This document shows, one piece after another, positions 47,630 to 60,245 of a DNA stretch of 64,000 nucleotides (position 1 is the stretch's first letter; each line of letters begins with the position of its first letter). The position numbers and the translations under genes were made by a program. Below the pieces are notes generated by a model. That model did not search any database. It worked only from the letters and a program-made list of their open reading frames with translations, and was not told where the DNA came from. The DNA comes from Capra hircus (Eukaryota; Chordata; Mammalia; Artiodactyla; Bovidae), in the NCBI RefSeq assembly GCF_001704415.2, contig NC_030811.1, positions 60,129,591 through 60,193,590 on the forward strand, given 5' to 3'.

Positions 47630-48135
47630 GGTGGTTTAATTAAAAAGCCCCAAAGTTGTTTGCCATCCTTTCCATAGAAAGAAGGGGCCCATATCTTCTC
47701 CCCTTGAATCTGGGCAGGCCTAGAACTGTTTTCAGCAACAGACTAGAGCGGAAGTTTCAACAGAACTTACCAGTCTAGGTCATAAAGCATCAAACACCTG
47801 CTCTATTCTCCTGGAATATTGGTTCTCAGGAAGCACCCTTCCAGGGAGCTCCTAGGAATATTGCCACCATGCTGTGAGGAAACCCAAGCCTCATGGAAGG
47901 ACCACAGGAAGATACTCCAGTGTACAGTCCCACTAGAGCTCAGCCTTTCAGTCACCCGAGCCCAGGAGCCAGACATACAGTGAAGATGCTTCCAAATGAT
48001 TCCAGCCCCCAGGTATTTATGTCTTCCCAGATGGGACTCCAGACATCATCCCAGACAGGTTATCCTTGCTTTGCCATGTCCAAATGGCTGACCCAGTAAG
48101 TATAACTAATCATCTCTGCTGATAAAAGGTTTTTG
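47630..48135 (+). repeat. ancient LTR-like repeat
   Basis: 'cccatatcttctccccttgaatctgggc' and 'ccaggagccagacatacagtg' resemble an old mammalian LTR-type repeat. Family uncertain. Confidence 0.4.
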
Positions 48136-49984
48136 TTTTATGTTACTAAACATGGGGTATTTTTAATGCAAAAATGAATGGGAACTATGGAGATAAAAAA
48201 GAAATGATCTTGCAATAGTTATTACTGCAACTTAACTCTGATTACAGTAGAAAGTGGGCATCCTAAAACCCCAAATGTCACAGAGGGCCATATCCAGAAA
48301 ACATTGAAGACAAAACACCTTTCTGGGGTTGTGACCAGATCTCCTTCCTCTGCCCTCTTCCCAATCTTTCTACCAAACCTTTAATCTTCGTTTTATTTCC
48401 CTTCCTCCTTTCGATCATGCCTGCTCCTCAAGTTTGCCTTTAAGTCACTACACATTATTGCTGTGGGCATCATTCTTTCACTAATTAAACTTTTAAGCAT
48501 TGTTCTAGATACTGGGATAGCAAAGGTGAGGATATCTAACTTTGTCTATGACCTTGTAGAGCAAAGAGAGTAATGAAATGCCTTTCACACTACGGGTCAC
48601 AGTCAGTGACAGTCATGAAGGCATCCTGACGGGGCCTAGCAAACACTTTCAAAATATAAAACAAAACAGAAAATAATAAAAAATAATAAAATTAACAACA
48701 TCATGACAATTGTTTCATGACTTTTTAATGTTACCTTTGGCACACAGAATGTTGTGTTATCTTAAAACTTTGAGAAATATAGTTCAATAGCTATTCAGAA
48801 CTAAACCTCATTCTTAGAGTTAAAAAACATGAATGGGATTGTGGTCAGGAAATTTGCAATTAGGTTTCTGGCTTTGAAATACAATATGTCACAGAGCCGT
48901 TCTCAGAATCTCCTCTACTGATACAGGTTTTTGCTTTTTACTGTTTTTTGTTTTTTTTACAAGGGTACTCTGGGTCATTTTTGGTAAATAAGTGCCTGCC
49001 TTTGCGGGAAACTCATGTGTCACTCGTTCTGTATCTGAACATTACAGTTAAATGTTTCAGTACTTGAGTCAATCTATTCACTGGTTTAATAGCTGAACTG
49101 GAGAACATGGAATTATCATGACCTCTGGCATTTATTTTTGCCTGCAATTCTAGAAGCAGCCGTATCTTCCCAAACACAAGCTAGGGAGCCTAAGCAAAAA
49201 AGTTAGCTGCCTGTATAATCATCTTCTTATAGCCTCTATCCAACAGTCAGTGGTAAACATTAAATAACATGTCATAAAACCCACTGACATCTGAGTAATG
49301 CTGGTGGCAGTCGGTACCCTCCCTCTCTTGCTCCCTCTCGTTTATATGACTCAACTGAGACTGTTTTTTTTTTTTTTTTTCTTCATACTGAAATAAGTAT
49401 ATACTCTTCCAAGTCTTCTCTGGAGGAAAAGCACCAGATGATTTAAAATGATAGCTCCTTCCCAATTCCTAAACTCTTAATTAGAAAACTCTAAAAAAAC
49501 ACCCCACAGATGTTTTCAGAGATTTCAGAAAGTCTAATGCCAGTTTAGTTTGAGTCACTAAGAGCAAAGATACCAGGAGAGGGAGGGTGACTGGGTGGCT
49601 GGAGCCTAATGCCAGGGCTGGATAGCTCCTGGGGAAATTTAGAACTGTCTGATGCTTGTATGCATACGTACCAATGTGTGTACATATTTCCATTTTCACA
49701 AGTTGGGCTTGATGAACTGAGTGAGAAAGGTCTGAGGGAACCCAAGAGTAGTACCTATCATTCTATCCCAACAACACGCCAGGAACCAAATACCCGAGTA
49801 GCACGTGGCTATCATCCTGCCCTTTTGTCTTCGACAACTGAACTGGGAAAAATCCAGTATGTCCTTAAAGTAAATATTAATAATATTCATAATCTTTTGG
49901 TTCCTGACTTGGAGAAACTCAAAATGTAAGGTCCAAGGGATGATAATAAAATTTTATGGGTTCACATGTGGCATGTGCTACAGA
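48136..49984. other. mostly unassigned
   Basis: An 18-T run at 49363-49380 and an AT-rich piece at 48650-48720. No gene seen. Confidence 0.5.
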
Positions 49985-50290
49985 CTGCGTCACCCTAAAA
50001 GTCATTTGTTAAACCCTAATGCTTGATGTGATGGTATTAGGAGGTGTGGCCTTTGGGAGGTGATTAGGTCTTAAGAGCAGAACCCTCGTGAATGGGATTA
50101 GTGCCCTGATGAAAGCTGTCTCTCCCATTTTGTCTTAGGAGGGCCCAATGACAAGATGGCCATTTATGAACCAGGGAGCAGTCCCTCACCAGATGCTGAA
50201 TCTACCAGCGCCTTCATCTTGAACTTCCAACTTCTACAACTGTTGTTTTTAAGACACTCAGTCTATGGCAGTTTTGTTCCCCAAGCTGAA
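49985..50290 (+). repeat. MLT1/MST-type (MaLR) LTR
   Basis: Typical order: 'gtgatggtattaggaggtgtggcctttgggaggtgattagg', 'gtgaatgggattagtgccct', then 'ctatggcagttttgtt'. An old solo LTR without coding sequence. Confidence 0.88.
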
Positions 50291-50386
50291 AGATCTAAGA
50301 CACAGCAAACACAATATGATAAATTCCAAAGTGCTTTTCCTATTGGTCCAGACTCTCGCTACAGCTTCTGTTCTTAGTGACTTGCT

Positions 50387-50632
50387 TTCACCATGTGTGC
50401 TGTGGGCTTAGTCACTTCAGTCATGTCTGACTTTGTGACCCCATGGGTTATAGCCCACCAGGCTCCTCTGTCCACGGGATTTTCCTGAAAAGAATACTGG
50501 AGTGGGTTGCCTTTTCCTTCTCCAGGGGATTTTCCGGACCTAAGGATCGAAACTGCGTCTCCTGTGTCTCTTGCATTGCAGGCCAATTCTTTACCACTGA
50601 GCCACCAAGGAAGCCCTGTTCTCACCACATGA
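50387..50632 (-). repeat. Bov-tA SINE
   Basis: Minus-strand Bov-tA at about 50398-50616, head 'actgagccaccaaggaagcc' at right. Possible diverged flanks tcaccatgtg / tcaccacatg. Confidence 0.9.
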
Positions 50633-52919
50633 ACATATAATCCCAACTACAACAGCTGCATTCACTTGTGCCTTGGTTATTGGAAAATCCGTCACCACAG
50701 TGGACTGTGCCTATCCTGTCTCGCCTTCATTTAATGAAAAAGAGTGTGTGGGGAGGGCAGAAAATGCTGACAAGGTTTCAAAGTTACTGCCCCTGTTTTC
50801 CTTCATGGAAACTCTAAAACATGTATTTAAGCCTGGAATTCTCTCTGCTTTTCTGTGATCACTGTTTCAAACAGAGTTAACTGCCTGATAAAGAACCAAA
50901 GGTGGGTGAGCCACAAGAATATTAATGGATCCCCCAGGGTGAAATAAAGTAAAACTCAGTTTCTCAGAACTGAACAACAAAATAAATCACAAAATTTGGG
51001 GTAAATTTTCTGTCACAACTACAGTTTGGTTCTTAGAGGTTGTTGCCTGCTACAACAAAAATACATGATCAATACTGACTTTGAAACTGTATTACTATTT
51101 GATGATCTGCCTAATGATGAATTATTTGTATAACATGAGATACCAGAGGGTCTCTTATTTTTCCCTTCCCATAGCTATTGCTGTGAGTTCTCAAAAACAG
51201 GTCACTGATTCTAAAGAAAGAGTACTGAAATCCATAGGACTGGGTTTAAGTATCATCTTGTGAAATCTCATGAATCTTTAAAAATTTTAGTCGACATCCA
51301 GCACAGTATAAATATTATGTGTGTGTATGTATGTACGCACATACTTATTTTGGGAAAGAAAATTAATCAGTCGTGGAGTACTGAAAGCCAACTTTGTAAC
51401 ACTGATTTAAGACTCTTAAGAGGAGCATTAAGATTCATTTATTCACTCTAGGATTCCTCCACTGTGAATAATCTGGAAGTGTATGTGCATATTCTGGTAA
51501 TTGAATTAACCAATATCATACATAATTTATTAAGCAACTAATTGTACCTTTTATGTTACACACAAAAAAACTGCATCACATAAAATCCACAAGCAATCTT
51601 CGAATACCTACAGAATATGCTCAAGGAACCACATCAGACACTGTACAGGGCCCCCGAGGTGAAAAATGAAGGTTTTGATTGTAAAGTATTTGCAACTTGG
51701 TTGGGGCCGGCGCGGGGGGTGGGGTGGTTAAAAATTAATAGTTAAGTCACACTTTAAGGCAACAGTAAAGAGATGCAGATCCTGCTTAGCTAACAAATGA
51801 GTCTAAGAGATGATAAACTAAAGAGACAATCTTTCCTACAACAACAGAGACAAGGGAAGGTATTTAGAGCTAAGGACTGAATGAAGACACTAATCTCCAA
51901 CACTGGGGTGAAGATTATTTCAGGCAAGCACCCAAGGTCTCTTCCAGCTCAGATAATTAAGGATTGGTAGGGACAGAAGGGTTGACTGTTCTGAAATGGC
52001 AGTTATTTGAATGGCATTATTTCCCATGTGTATTCCTTGTTAAGACTCACCTCCCCCAGAAGCAAGGAGTCTGCCATTTCATCTCTTTCTACACAGTATC
52101 TAATCTAGTACCTGAAACAGAATAGGAGGGAGTGCGGGAGGTTGGGCAGGACTGAACTGCAGGTGAGTACAGCTACCAGGGAAGTCAGAGCAAAGTTTAT
52201 TTGGAGAACATCAAGGCAATTTGGCTAAAGCAGAGAGAACAAGAAAAAGACAGCAAATGGAATGTGTTGACTGGGGCTAGACTGTGACACACCTTGACAG
52301 CCAGGTTAAGGAAGGAGGCTGGACCTCATTCTCTCTCAGCAACAGTGAAAGTCAAGCAGAACGCTGTCTCCATTATCAGGGAGCACACAGGACTACAAGC
52401 TGGTAAGAATTCATAATATGGGTTTTCTGCAGCCAAAAACACTGCCTGCCATTCTCGTAAACAACAAATGTTGCCCCCGATAAAGTCATCAGCCACAGTA
52501 GCCAGTTTCCATGGCGTGCCCTGAGGGCAATTTAGGATAGAGACAAAAACAGGACACTGACCCTAGATACTTAAGATGCATATCTAAGGAATAATTGCAA
52601 TGAGTCCAGACTCTGCATCTGCCCAAACATAGAAAGCACTAAAATCATTAACTTGAGATGCCTGGTTTTCTGTGACTAGCAGGAATCTTTGATGTTTCAC
52701 TAAATGTTTGCTGTTGTTTTTCAGCAAAAACTCCCACATATCCTAGTTCCTCCTTTATCTCTTTGGATAAAAGCTCTCCGAGAAGCTGGTGTCCTGTCCT
52801 CAGTAAAGCCCCTGAATAAAACATAACTGATAACTTTTAGGTCATGCATTTTTCTTCAGCCGAGACATGCAGGAATAAAGAGAAAGGTCCAGAGGCTGCT
52901 CACACTTCCAATGAGTAAT
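50633..52919. other. unassigned intron 4 sequence
   Basis: 2.3 kb with no recognised repeat; a short G-rich patch at 51701-51727 (ggggccggcgcggggggtgg). Confidence 0.5.
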
Positions 52920-53052
52920 GTTCAAATGTGGCACTGGTGGTACCACTGGGACTTGTTAAAAATATTTGAACCCCAGACTTGATCTATTGGATCTGCATCG
53001 CTAGATCCGAGGCCATGATCTATATTCACATTGAGAGCGGCTAGATCAGAAC
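52920..53052 (+). repeat. MER5-like remnant
   Basis: 'ctgggacttgttaaaaatattt' and 'ggatctgcatcgctagatcc' fit a hAT MER5-type remnant. Diverged. Confidence 0.45.
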
Positions 53053-53054
53053 TC

Positions 53055-53205
53055 AAAAATGACGTGAACAGAAATGACGCAGCTTTACTATCGAAAAAAT
53101 AAAGGGCTGTACAGCTTTGTATATATACTAGAAACCACTGCACACTTAAATGGTAGTTTTTATGTGTGTGAGTTGTATCTCAATTAAGATGCTAAAAAAA
53201 ATCTC
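53055..53205 (+). repeat. L1 3'-terminal fragment
   Basis: 'tactagaaaccactgcacacttaaatgg' and 'gagttgtatctcaattaaga' then an A-run: end of an L1 3' UTR. Confidence 0.7.
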
Positions 53206-54480
53206 AAGCTTAGGACAGTGCCTGGCACATACAGGAGATCAGTACGAGTCACTTTTCTCAAATGCATGCATGGCTCTTTTCCCTTGACAGCCTTGGATTA
53301 TGATTTGGTAGATCCGGGACAAGCAGCCTCTAGAAGAGTCCAGTACTTTCTAAAGACTGGTGACAGGCATACAAGCAGCCAGCAGGGCAAGGAGCATCCA
53401 TACCAGAAGTCAGGTTCAGTTACAAATCAAAAAAAGAAGAATTCAGCAGGAAGGCACATGTGAATGTAGAGTGAGGATCAAAAGCAGACAGGCAGCAGAG
53501 TGTGAGAAAGGCAGGAGATGGGGCAAAGGGGCAGCAAGAGAGAAATACTGGGAGTCAGAAGCCTCAGTAGAGCTGAAAGGCCAGGGCAAGCCGAAAAGCA
53601 GGAACATCTGTCTCTGCCTGTTCCTGCCTGCTGAGTGCCAGTCCCGGATCTTTCTTTGCCCGTCCTTGCCTGCTGAGTGCCAGTCCTGGAGGCGCTTCCC
53701 CAGATCAGCAGGTCGCAACCCATGCTGGTCACACCTGGCTGAGGGACAACTTGCTGAGGCAGCCACAGTGGCTTCTATTGAACAAATCCAGAATCTTTCA
53801 CCATAGGTAGCAGAAAAGGGGATGTCTCATAAAGAAATTTACAACATTCCCGCGCTCTGGTTTGTTCAAATTAAAATGCCTGTCCCAGTGAAAATTCTTT
53901 GAACAAGAGTAACTGAGACCTGCATACAGTGCTTTCAGAGGCAGAACTGAAATGCCACAGCAGATGCCCTCACAGGGATGTGAAGACAGAAAACAGAACA
54001 GAGAGGAAATAGGATTGGAAGCCTCTCCCTCTCCCCCTCCTCTGGCTTCCTCACAGGCCTTCAGCCCCACCCATCTCAAGCCCCAATCCTTTCTGCAGGC
54101 CGGTGTTCACCTTGTAGGAAGATGCATTCGCCTTGACATCACAGTAGTTTTGACTCCATTTGTCCTTTCTGTTCTAGCAAACAACATCACCCAACTCACC
54201 TCTCAAGTTCAGATTTCCAGGAGAGAATGTAAGGGGGCAGGGCTCAGCTAGGGAAAGGCATCAACTTCCAGTCCCTTGGCTGTTGGGGGCAATAGAGAAG
54301 GGACACATGGCCTCCTAGGAGCCAGCGGAGGGGCAGCTTCCCAGGAGAAGACATGCCTCAGTTTGCTTTGTGTTTTGTTGGGTGGCAATGGTAGTCGGTG
54401 TGTGGGTGTGTGTTTGTGTGTGTGCATTCCACTCTTCAACAAAGAAAACGTTCCAAACATGAAACTTCCTTAAACTACTT
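53206..54480. other. unassigned, with a short tandem duplication
   Basis: 'tgcctgctgagtgccagtcc' occurs at 53629-53648 and again at 53669-53688. A TG-rich stretch is at 54397-54424. Open frames on both strands at 53360-53806 carry no known domain. Confidence 0.5.
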
Positions 54481-54905
54481 AATATTACTTGTATTTATTC
54501 TCTCGAGTGAATCCCCCCACCTCATAAATATTTTCAGTGACTTTCAAACATTTTTGACCCCAGGATAAAAAATAAGACTAGATGTATATTACATATAAAG
54601 CACACGAAACAAATGTTTCACAAAACCACACATGTAATGCACCCTGATCTTTTCTATCCTGTTATAGTCCATTTTAATGCTCCTTCAGCCTGCTAAGTTG
54701 ATTTAACACCCACTAACAAGTGGTGACCAGCGATTTGAAAAACCCTACTGTTACCTCTATCATCTGTAATTTTATCATTTAAAAACAATTTCACACTTTT
54801 CACATTATACTCATATAGAAGAGAATTCCCCAATTCTTTCCCAATAATATCCTAAACTCCACAATATTGTAGACAGTTTTAAAAGATGAAGCAAGTACAT
54901 AAGAG
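54481..54905 (+). repeat. ancient repeat, copy A
   Basis: Related by eye to 59990-60245: 'aagttgatttaacacccacta...tttgaaaaacccta' here against 'aaattgatttcacatcccacta...ttcgaaaaactcta' there. Probably an old DNA-transposon or LTR-type family; not named. Confidence 0.5.
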
Positions 54906-55399
54906 ATGTCTAATGCTTTGAATTGTCTACACAACAATGTTCTTAAGCCAGTCACACGACACCCCTGTTCTCAATCTGTTTAGTGACCAACAGGGACTCA
55001 TGCACTTGTGTAAAGTGTCAACCAACCTAGCTGAGAAGCACCACCCACTGTCTCTGTACAAAGCCAACCTGCCCATACAGGGATGGAACCAGCTCCCTTG
55101 GGCTCACCAAACTTGTCCCAAAGGGGAAAGAAATTCTGTTGGTAATGTGTGTATCTCTGGGGAATTTCTAAGGCAGATTACTTTGTTCAGCAATGTCGAT
55201 GCAATTGGGTTATTGGGTCATGGATATAAATAGGCTCAAATGCTTGTTGGAGGACCGAGAGGTAGCAGAGTGAGGACTGTCAGTGGAGGAAGCTAGGGAG
55301 GTAGAAGAGAGGATGGAAAGATGGATTTCCATCTCCAGCACCAAGAGCCGGTGTGACTTCCATCTGCGGCACAGCATGTTGAGAACTGCCGAGATTCCT
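54906..55399. other. unassigned intron 4 sequence
   Basis: Nothing recognised. Confidence 0.5.
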
Positions 55400-55640
55400 G
55401 CCTGTCCCACAGCATGGCCCAAGAGCATGGGACACTGGCTCTTCAGTCAGACCTGAGCCCATCCCTGATCTGTTACTGATGTCCCCTGAGCCTCAGCTGT
55501 ACCCTCTGTAGAATGGAGCAGGTACCAATAATCCCGGTTCACAAGCTCCCTGTGAAGACTCAAGTACAAGAAAGAGCCCATGTGAAGTGCTAAGCCTAGT
55601 GCCTGCCACAAAGCAAGGATCCAACACATGTTCCGGACAG
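55400..55640 (+). repeat. MIR SINE
   Basis: 'cagacctgagcccatccctg', 'cctcagctgtaccctctgtagaatggag', 'gtgaagtgctaagcctagtgcctgccac' in MIR order. Confidence 0.65.
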
Positions 55641-56595
55641 TTGTTACCATCCCCCAACTAACGCCCCAGCTCACCTGCCAAAGGGCTTAAAACACACAAG
55701 CAGATGTCTGTCTTTGAATGAGTACTTTTCCCATTAGCCTCTCTAATCTCTTATCAGACATGGTTAGCCCACTCCAGGACCTTTTTGGATCCCTTCTCTC
55801 TTCTATAATAACTTGATTCCTTCCTCTTCTTTCTCAAAACCTATGCTCACTTCAATGTTTTCTCCCCCACTAACCCTGAGATCCATGGATACAGAGAATG
55901 AAAGGGACTCATCTACTAAACTATTTATAGAGCCCAAAGCTTGATAGTTCACAATAGTCAGACTCAATTCCACATAATAACCAAGTGGTCTCCTGACCCA
56001 AGGCAGACACACAAGTACCAGGGATACACAATCCCTGTCTGCCCAGGGATTCTGGGATGCTCAAGGCCTGTCTGAGAATCCACAGCATCTAGGAGGCAGG
56101 AATGGCACTAAAAAGGGGTGCCCTTCAAAGACGCCACTTCCTTCCCTAAGGTTTCTGGGGCCAGCTTCAAAGAGGAGTCTAGATGAGGCATGGCCATCTC
56201 TATTTTTACAAAATGAGAACTTCCAGAAATAAGATACTGCCAAGGTCTATCACTATACTTCACACATTCTGAGGTAGGTCTTAGCACATGGGGACCAAAT
56301 GCCATTGTGAAATTGTGAGAAAACTTCAAGGGTCCACAAGTAAATGATCTCCTAAAGGTGCCTTCTACCATGCCCCGTGCTTTCAGGGAACCTACCTGTG
56401 TGCATGCTTAGGGTTAAGGATAACAAGGCAATTTTCCTGTTTCCTTAAAAAAATATGGTATTAATGCAATAATACTACCTTAGACAATCCAGATCAAAGG
56501 CAAATGAAAATGTATTTGCTAATCTCTACTGAGTAGAAGACTATCTGTTATAACTTCCTCCATGCCATCTTCTTAAGGAATAAGTAGGTCATAAT
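55641..56595. other. unassigned intron 4 sequence
   Basis: Nothing recognised. Confidence 0.5.
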
Positions 56596-56800
56596 AGGGT
56601 GGCTCAGTGGTAAAGAATCCACCTGCCAATGCAGGAGATGTGAGTTCAATCCCTGGGTCAGGAAGATCCCCTGGAGGAGAAAATGGCAACTCACTCCAAT
56701 ACTCTTGCCTGAAGAAGCCCACAGACAGAGAAGCCTGGTGGGTTATTGTCCATGGAGTTGCAGAGTTGGACATGACTGAGTGTTTGAGCATGCACACGGA
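56596..56800 (+). repeat. Bov-tA SINE
   Basis: Plus-strand Bov-tA lacking the first few head bases: 'gggtggctcagtggtaaaga' to 'gagcatgcacac'. Confidence 0.92.
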
Positions 56801-56954
56801 CTAAAACTCACAGGTTGTAACAGCCTATATTTAGTGTCCTGAGGCAGTTATTAATACCATCAGGATCAATGGCCTAGTGTCAGCAAAAAAAAGGGGGCAT
56901 CATAAACAAACTAGGGCCCAGGTGGTAGAGACTCCAGGATTTCCAGGAGGTGAC

Positions 56955-58455
56955 ATAGGTAGATTGACAAAATGAAAAGGCAACCTACGAAACAGAGAAA
57001 AGTATTTGCAAGTCATATATCCAATAAGGGGCTAATATCCAAATTAAATAACAAGTTCACACAACTCTATAGCAAAAACAAAAACAGAAAACACTCCAAT
57101 TTAAAAAAATGGGCAGAGAAAGTGAATAGACTTTTTTCGAAAAAAGATAAGTAGTCAACAAGTATATGACTAATCAGTATCACTCATCATTAAGGAAATG
57201 CAAATTAAAACCACAATGAGAAATTGCCTCACATCTGTTGGAATAGCTACTATCAAAAACAAAACATAGAAAGAGATACGTACTGGTGAGGCTATGAAAA
57301 AAAAGGGAACACCTATACACTGTTGGTGGGAATGTAAATTGGTATAAGTACTAGGGAAAACATGAAGGTTCCCCCCTAAAAAAACAGAATTAAAACAGGA
57401 TCCAACAGCCCCATTTCTGGGTATACATCCAAAGGAAATGAAAACATGATATTGAAGAGATATTTGCATTCCCACATCCACTGAAACATTACTCACAATA
57501 GTCAGGATACAGAAACATCTCCTAAGAGATGTCAATGGATGAATGAATAAAGAAGACTGGTAGAAATATACCAATAGAGTATTATTTAGCCATAAGAAAG
57601 AAGGCAATCTGGCCATTTGTATCAACATGGATGTACCTTCATGGCATCATGCTAAGGGAAAGAATTCAGACAGAGAAAGACAAATATTGCATGGCATCCC
57701 TTATCTGTGGAATTTTTTTAAAAAAGAAAAAGTCAAACTCATTGAAGCAGAGAAACAGAGAGTAGAAAAAGTGGTCACCAGGAGCTGAAGGGTTGGTAGA
57801 AATAGAAAGAGGGTGGTAAAACGGTACCAAACTTCAGATTATAAGATGACTAAGGTCTCAGGATCTAATGTAAAATATGATGACTTAGCTGATAACACTG
57901 CATTGCATGGAGATGTGCTAAGAGATTAGAGGACTTCCCTGGTAGATCAGCTGGTAAAGAATCCGCCAGCAATGCAGGAGACCCCAATTCGATTCCTGGG
58001 TCAGGAAGATCCCCCGGAGAAGTGATAGGTTGCCCACTCCAGTATTCTTGGATGTATTCCTGGTGGCTCAGTATTCCTGGTGGTTCAGACAGTAAAGAGC
58101 CTGCCTTCAGTGTGGGAGACCGAGGTTCAATCCCTGGGTTAGGAAAATCCCCTGGAGGAGGGTATGGCAACCCACTCCAGTATTCTTGCCTGGAAAATCC
58201 CCATGGACTGAAGAACCTGGTAAGCTACAGTCCATTAGATTGCAAAGAGTTGGACATGACTGAGAGATTAAGCACAGCACAGGGCAAGAGACTAGAACTT
58301 AAATGTTCTCATCAAATGAAAAATTAGAGGTAATGCGTGTGTTATGAACTAGATAAGCATCATTTCATAATGTATATCAAAACCACCATGACATATGCTT
58401 AAATATCTCACAATTTTATTTGTCCAAGTATACCTCAATAAAGCTGAAAAATACA
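56955..58455 (+). repeat. L1 LINE 3' region, split by a dimeric Bov-tA
   Basis: End of L1 ORF2 and 3' UTR: 'tatatccaataaggggctaa', 'tgttggtgggaatgtaaatt', 'ggtagaaatataccaatagag', then after the SINE 'aagtatacctcaataaagct'. No intact frame. Confidence 0.88.
57920..58296 (+). repeat. dimeric Bov-tA SINE
   Basis: A first Bov-tA head and partial body (57932-58050) run directly into a second, complete Bov-tA (about 58069-58283). Outer flanks aagagattag (57920-57929) and aagagactag (58287-58296), one mismatch. Confidence 0.88.
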
Positions 58456-59584
58456 CAATTCACTTTTTATTTTATATTCTCTCTCTCTCTGCCTCTGAGC
58501 CATCACTCTGAAATATGAAAGTTTCTAGGGCAGAATCTGAACTTGTAAATAGCTGAATCTTAATGTTCTCTAAGCATTTGCATGCTATGCTTCTGCTGAA
58601 CACTGCTCGACAACATGACATTTTTTTTCCCTCGTGCTGAAAAACAAAAGTTAATGGCCCAATAAGCAAATGAAGACAATTTCAGAAAATGGGCTTGGAT
58701 AACATGAGAAAAGCAGGGGAGGTGCCTTCCTGAGGATCCTAGAAGACTGTCAACAGCCGTCAGTTAGAGAATATGTTAGCTTGTCCTGCCAGAGCTGGAG
58801 AATTTTTCTTCTTTAAAATTACAGGTGATATTTTATCTCTGCCAGTGGGAGGGGGAACCACCTCATATACAAGGGAAAGTCAGTAACTAAGAATATGCAC
58901 AAGTTTCAAAAATTAGTCACTGGTTACCATGGTAACGCAAATATTGCCTAACAACTCACTGGGCTGTAAGTAACTAAGATGATGCTAAATACATTACTTC
59001 AAAATGGGAAATGGACTCTATTTTTAGGAATACTTGCAAAGAACTAGATGGACCTAACCGCAGACTGAAGGTGGCTCAGATTTACCCCTGTGGACCCAGG
59101 ATTCAAGGTCCATCTCCTGCCCTGTGTGCGTCAAGCTCTGTGTCACATGTGTGTGCTATGCCCAGAGACAGCTGCAGGAGGAAGAGTGATGACATTTTAT
59201 TTACAAACAAAAAACGAGCTTTCTTATTCCTTAAACTTTTAGTAAAGGAAGAATCCTTGCTATTGGGCAATGAAGACTGATAACAGATTTAAGTGGCAGT
59301 CCCTCTAAATTCAATGTTAAGGATCTCCTCAGGCCAAACAAGATTTCTCAGAAAATAACTAGCATGCCCAATAAAATAATAATTTTTCCACTGATCTGAG
59401 TAGTTTGAATTTTCTAAGTAGATATTAATGTTAGTTAGAATAAAAGTATAAACAATATACGAATTTTAAAATTATTCTAACAACTGACTGTACATCAACA
59501 CCCTCCTAAATGAAACTTAGCACGTGACCTCTGTTCATTGTACACAGTGCCACACTGGGGCCCCAAGTCTTCAGAAAAGTGGTC
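58456..59584. other. unassigned intron 4 sequence with an X-box-like palindrome
   Basis: A short (CT)n lies at 58478-58492. The palindrome at 58923-58936 is listed separately. No repeat family recognised. Confidence 0.5.
58923..58936. promoter_or_regulatory. candidate RFX X-box palindrome
   Basis: GTTACCATGGTAAC is a perfect palindrome and matches the RFX-family X-box form (GTNRCC, 0-3 nt spacer, RGYAAC). Site match only; no evidence of binding. Confidence 0.5.
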
Positions 59585-59755
59585 CCAGAGCAGTGTTCTT
59601 CCTAATGGTCCCTGAGTACCTGCATCAGAATTCCAGAGGGCCCTTACAGTGTAAAATCCTAGGCCATATTTAAGGCCCACCCATTATGAGTCTCTGAAGT
59701 CGGGATCTGAGAAATCTCCATTTTAAAAAGATGCTCCCTGTGATGTTTATGTTCT
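59585..59755 (+). repeat. MER5-like DNA transposon remnant
   Basis: 'tgcatcagaattccagaggg', 'gagtctctgaagtcgggatctgagaaatc' in MER5A-type order. Confidence 0.6.
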
Positions 59756-59942
59756 CTGGTCTGAGAAGTCCATCCTTAGCAATCACCAATACATTGAGGT
59801 CTCCTGACAATGAAGACAGAAGACAGGACAGTCATCAGGGAACACAAACCAACATGGTTTATCAAAGACAGAGCTGTTTGTGACTCAGTGGCTTTTAGGC
59901 CACAGCCTAGGGTATAAAACCAGCACAAAATACTTGTATTAT

Positions 59943-59962
59943 ACGTGTGTGTGTGTGTGTGT
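59943..59962. repeat. short (GT)n repeat
   Basis: About nine GT units. Confidence 0.95.
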
Positions 59963-59989
59963 ATGACCCAAGTTTTTCAGAAACAACAT

Positions 59990-60245
59990 GGGTCATATAC
60001 TCTGGCCTACTCTATTATATTCTAACTTTTAATGTTACAGCAACCAACTAAATTGATTTCACATCCCACTAATTGGTGGTGTTCGAAAAACTCTATTATA
60101 ATATTTGTTGTCCTATATTTTTATCACTTAATAATTTAAAATTTTTTTCATATCGTATCCTAAATAGTAGAAAGCCATTCAGTCTTTTCCAATATACCCG
60201 CAAAGTCACAATATTTTAGTTACCTTTAAAAGGTGAATCAAGGTA
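59990..60245 (+). repeat. ancient repeat, copy B
   Basis: Second member of the pair described at 54481-54905, same orientation, more AT-rich. Family not named. Confidence 0.5.
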
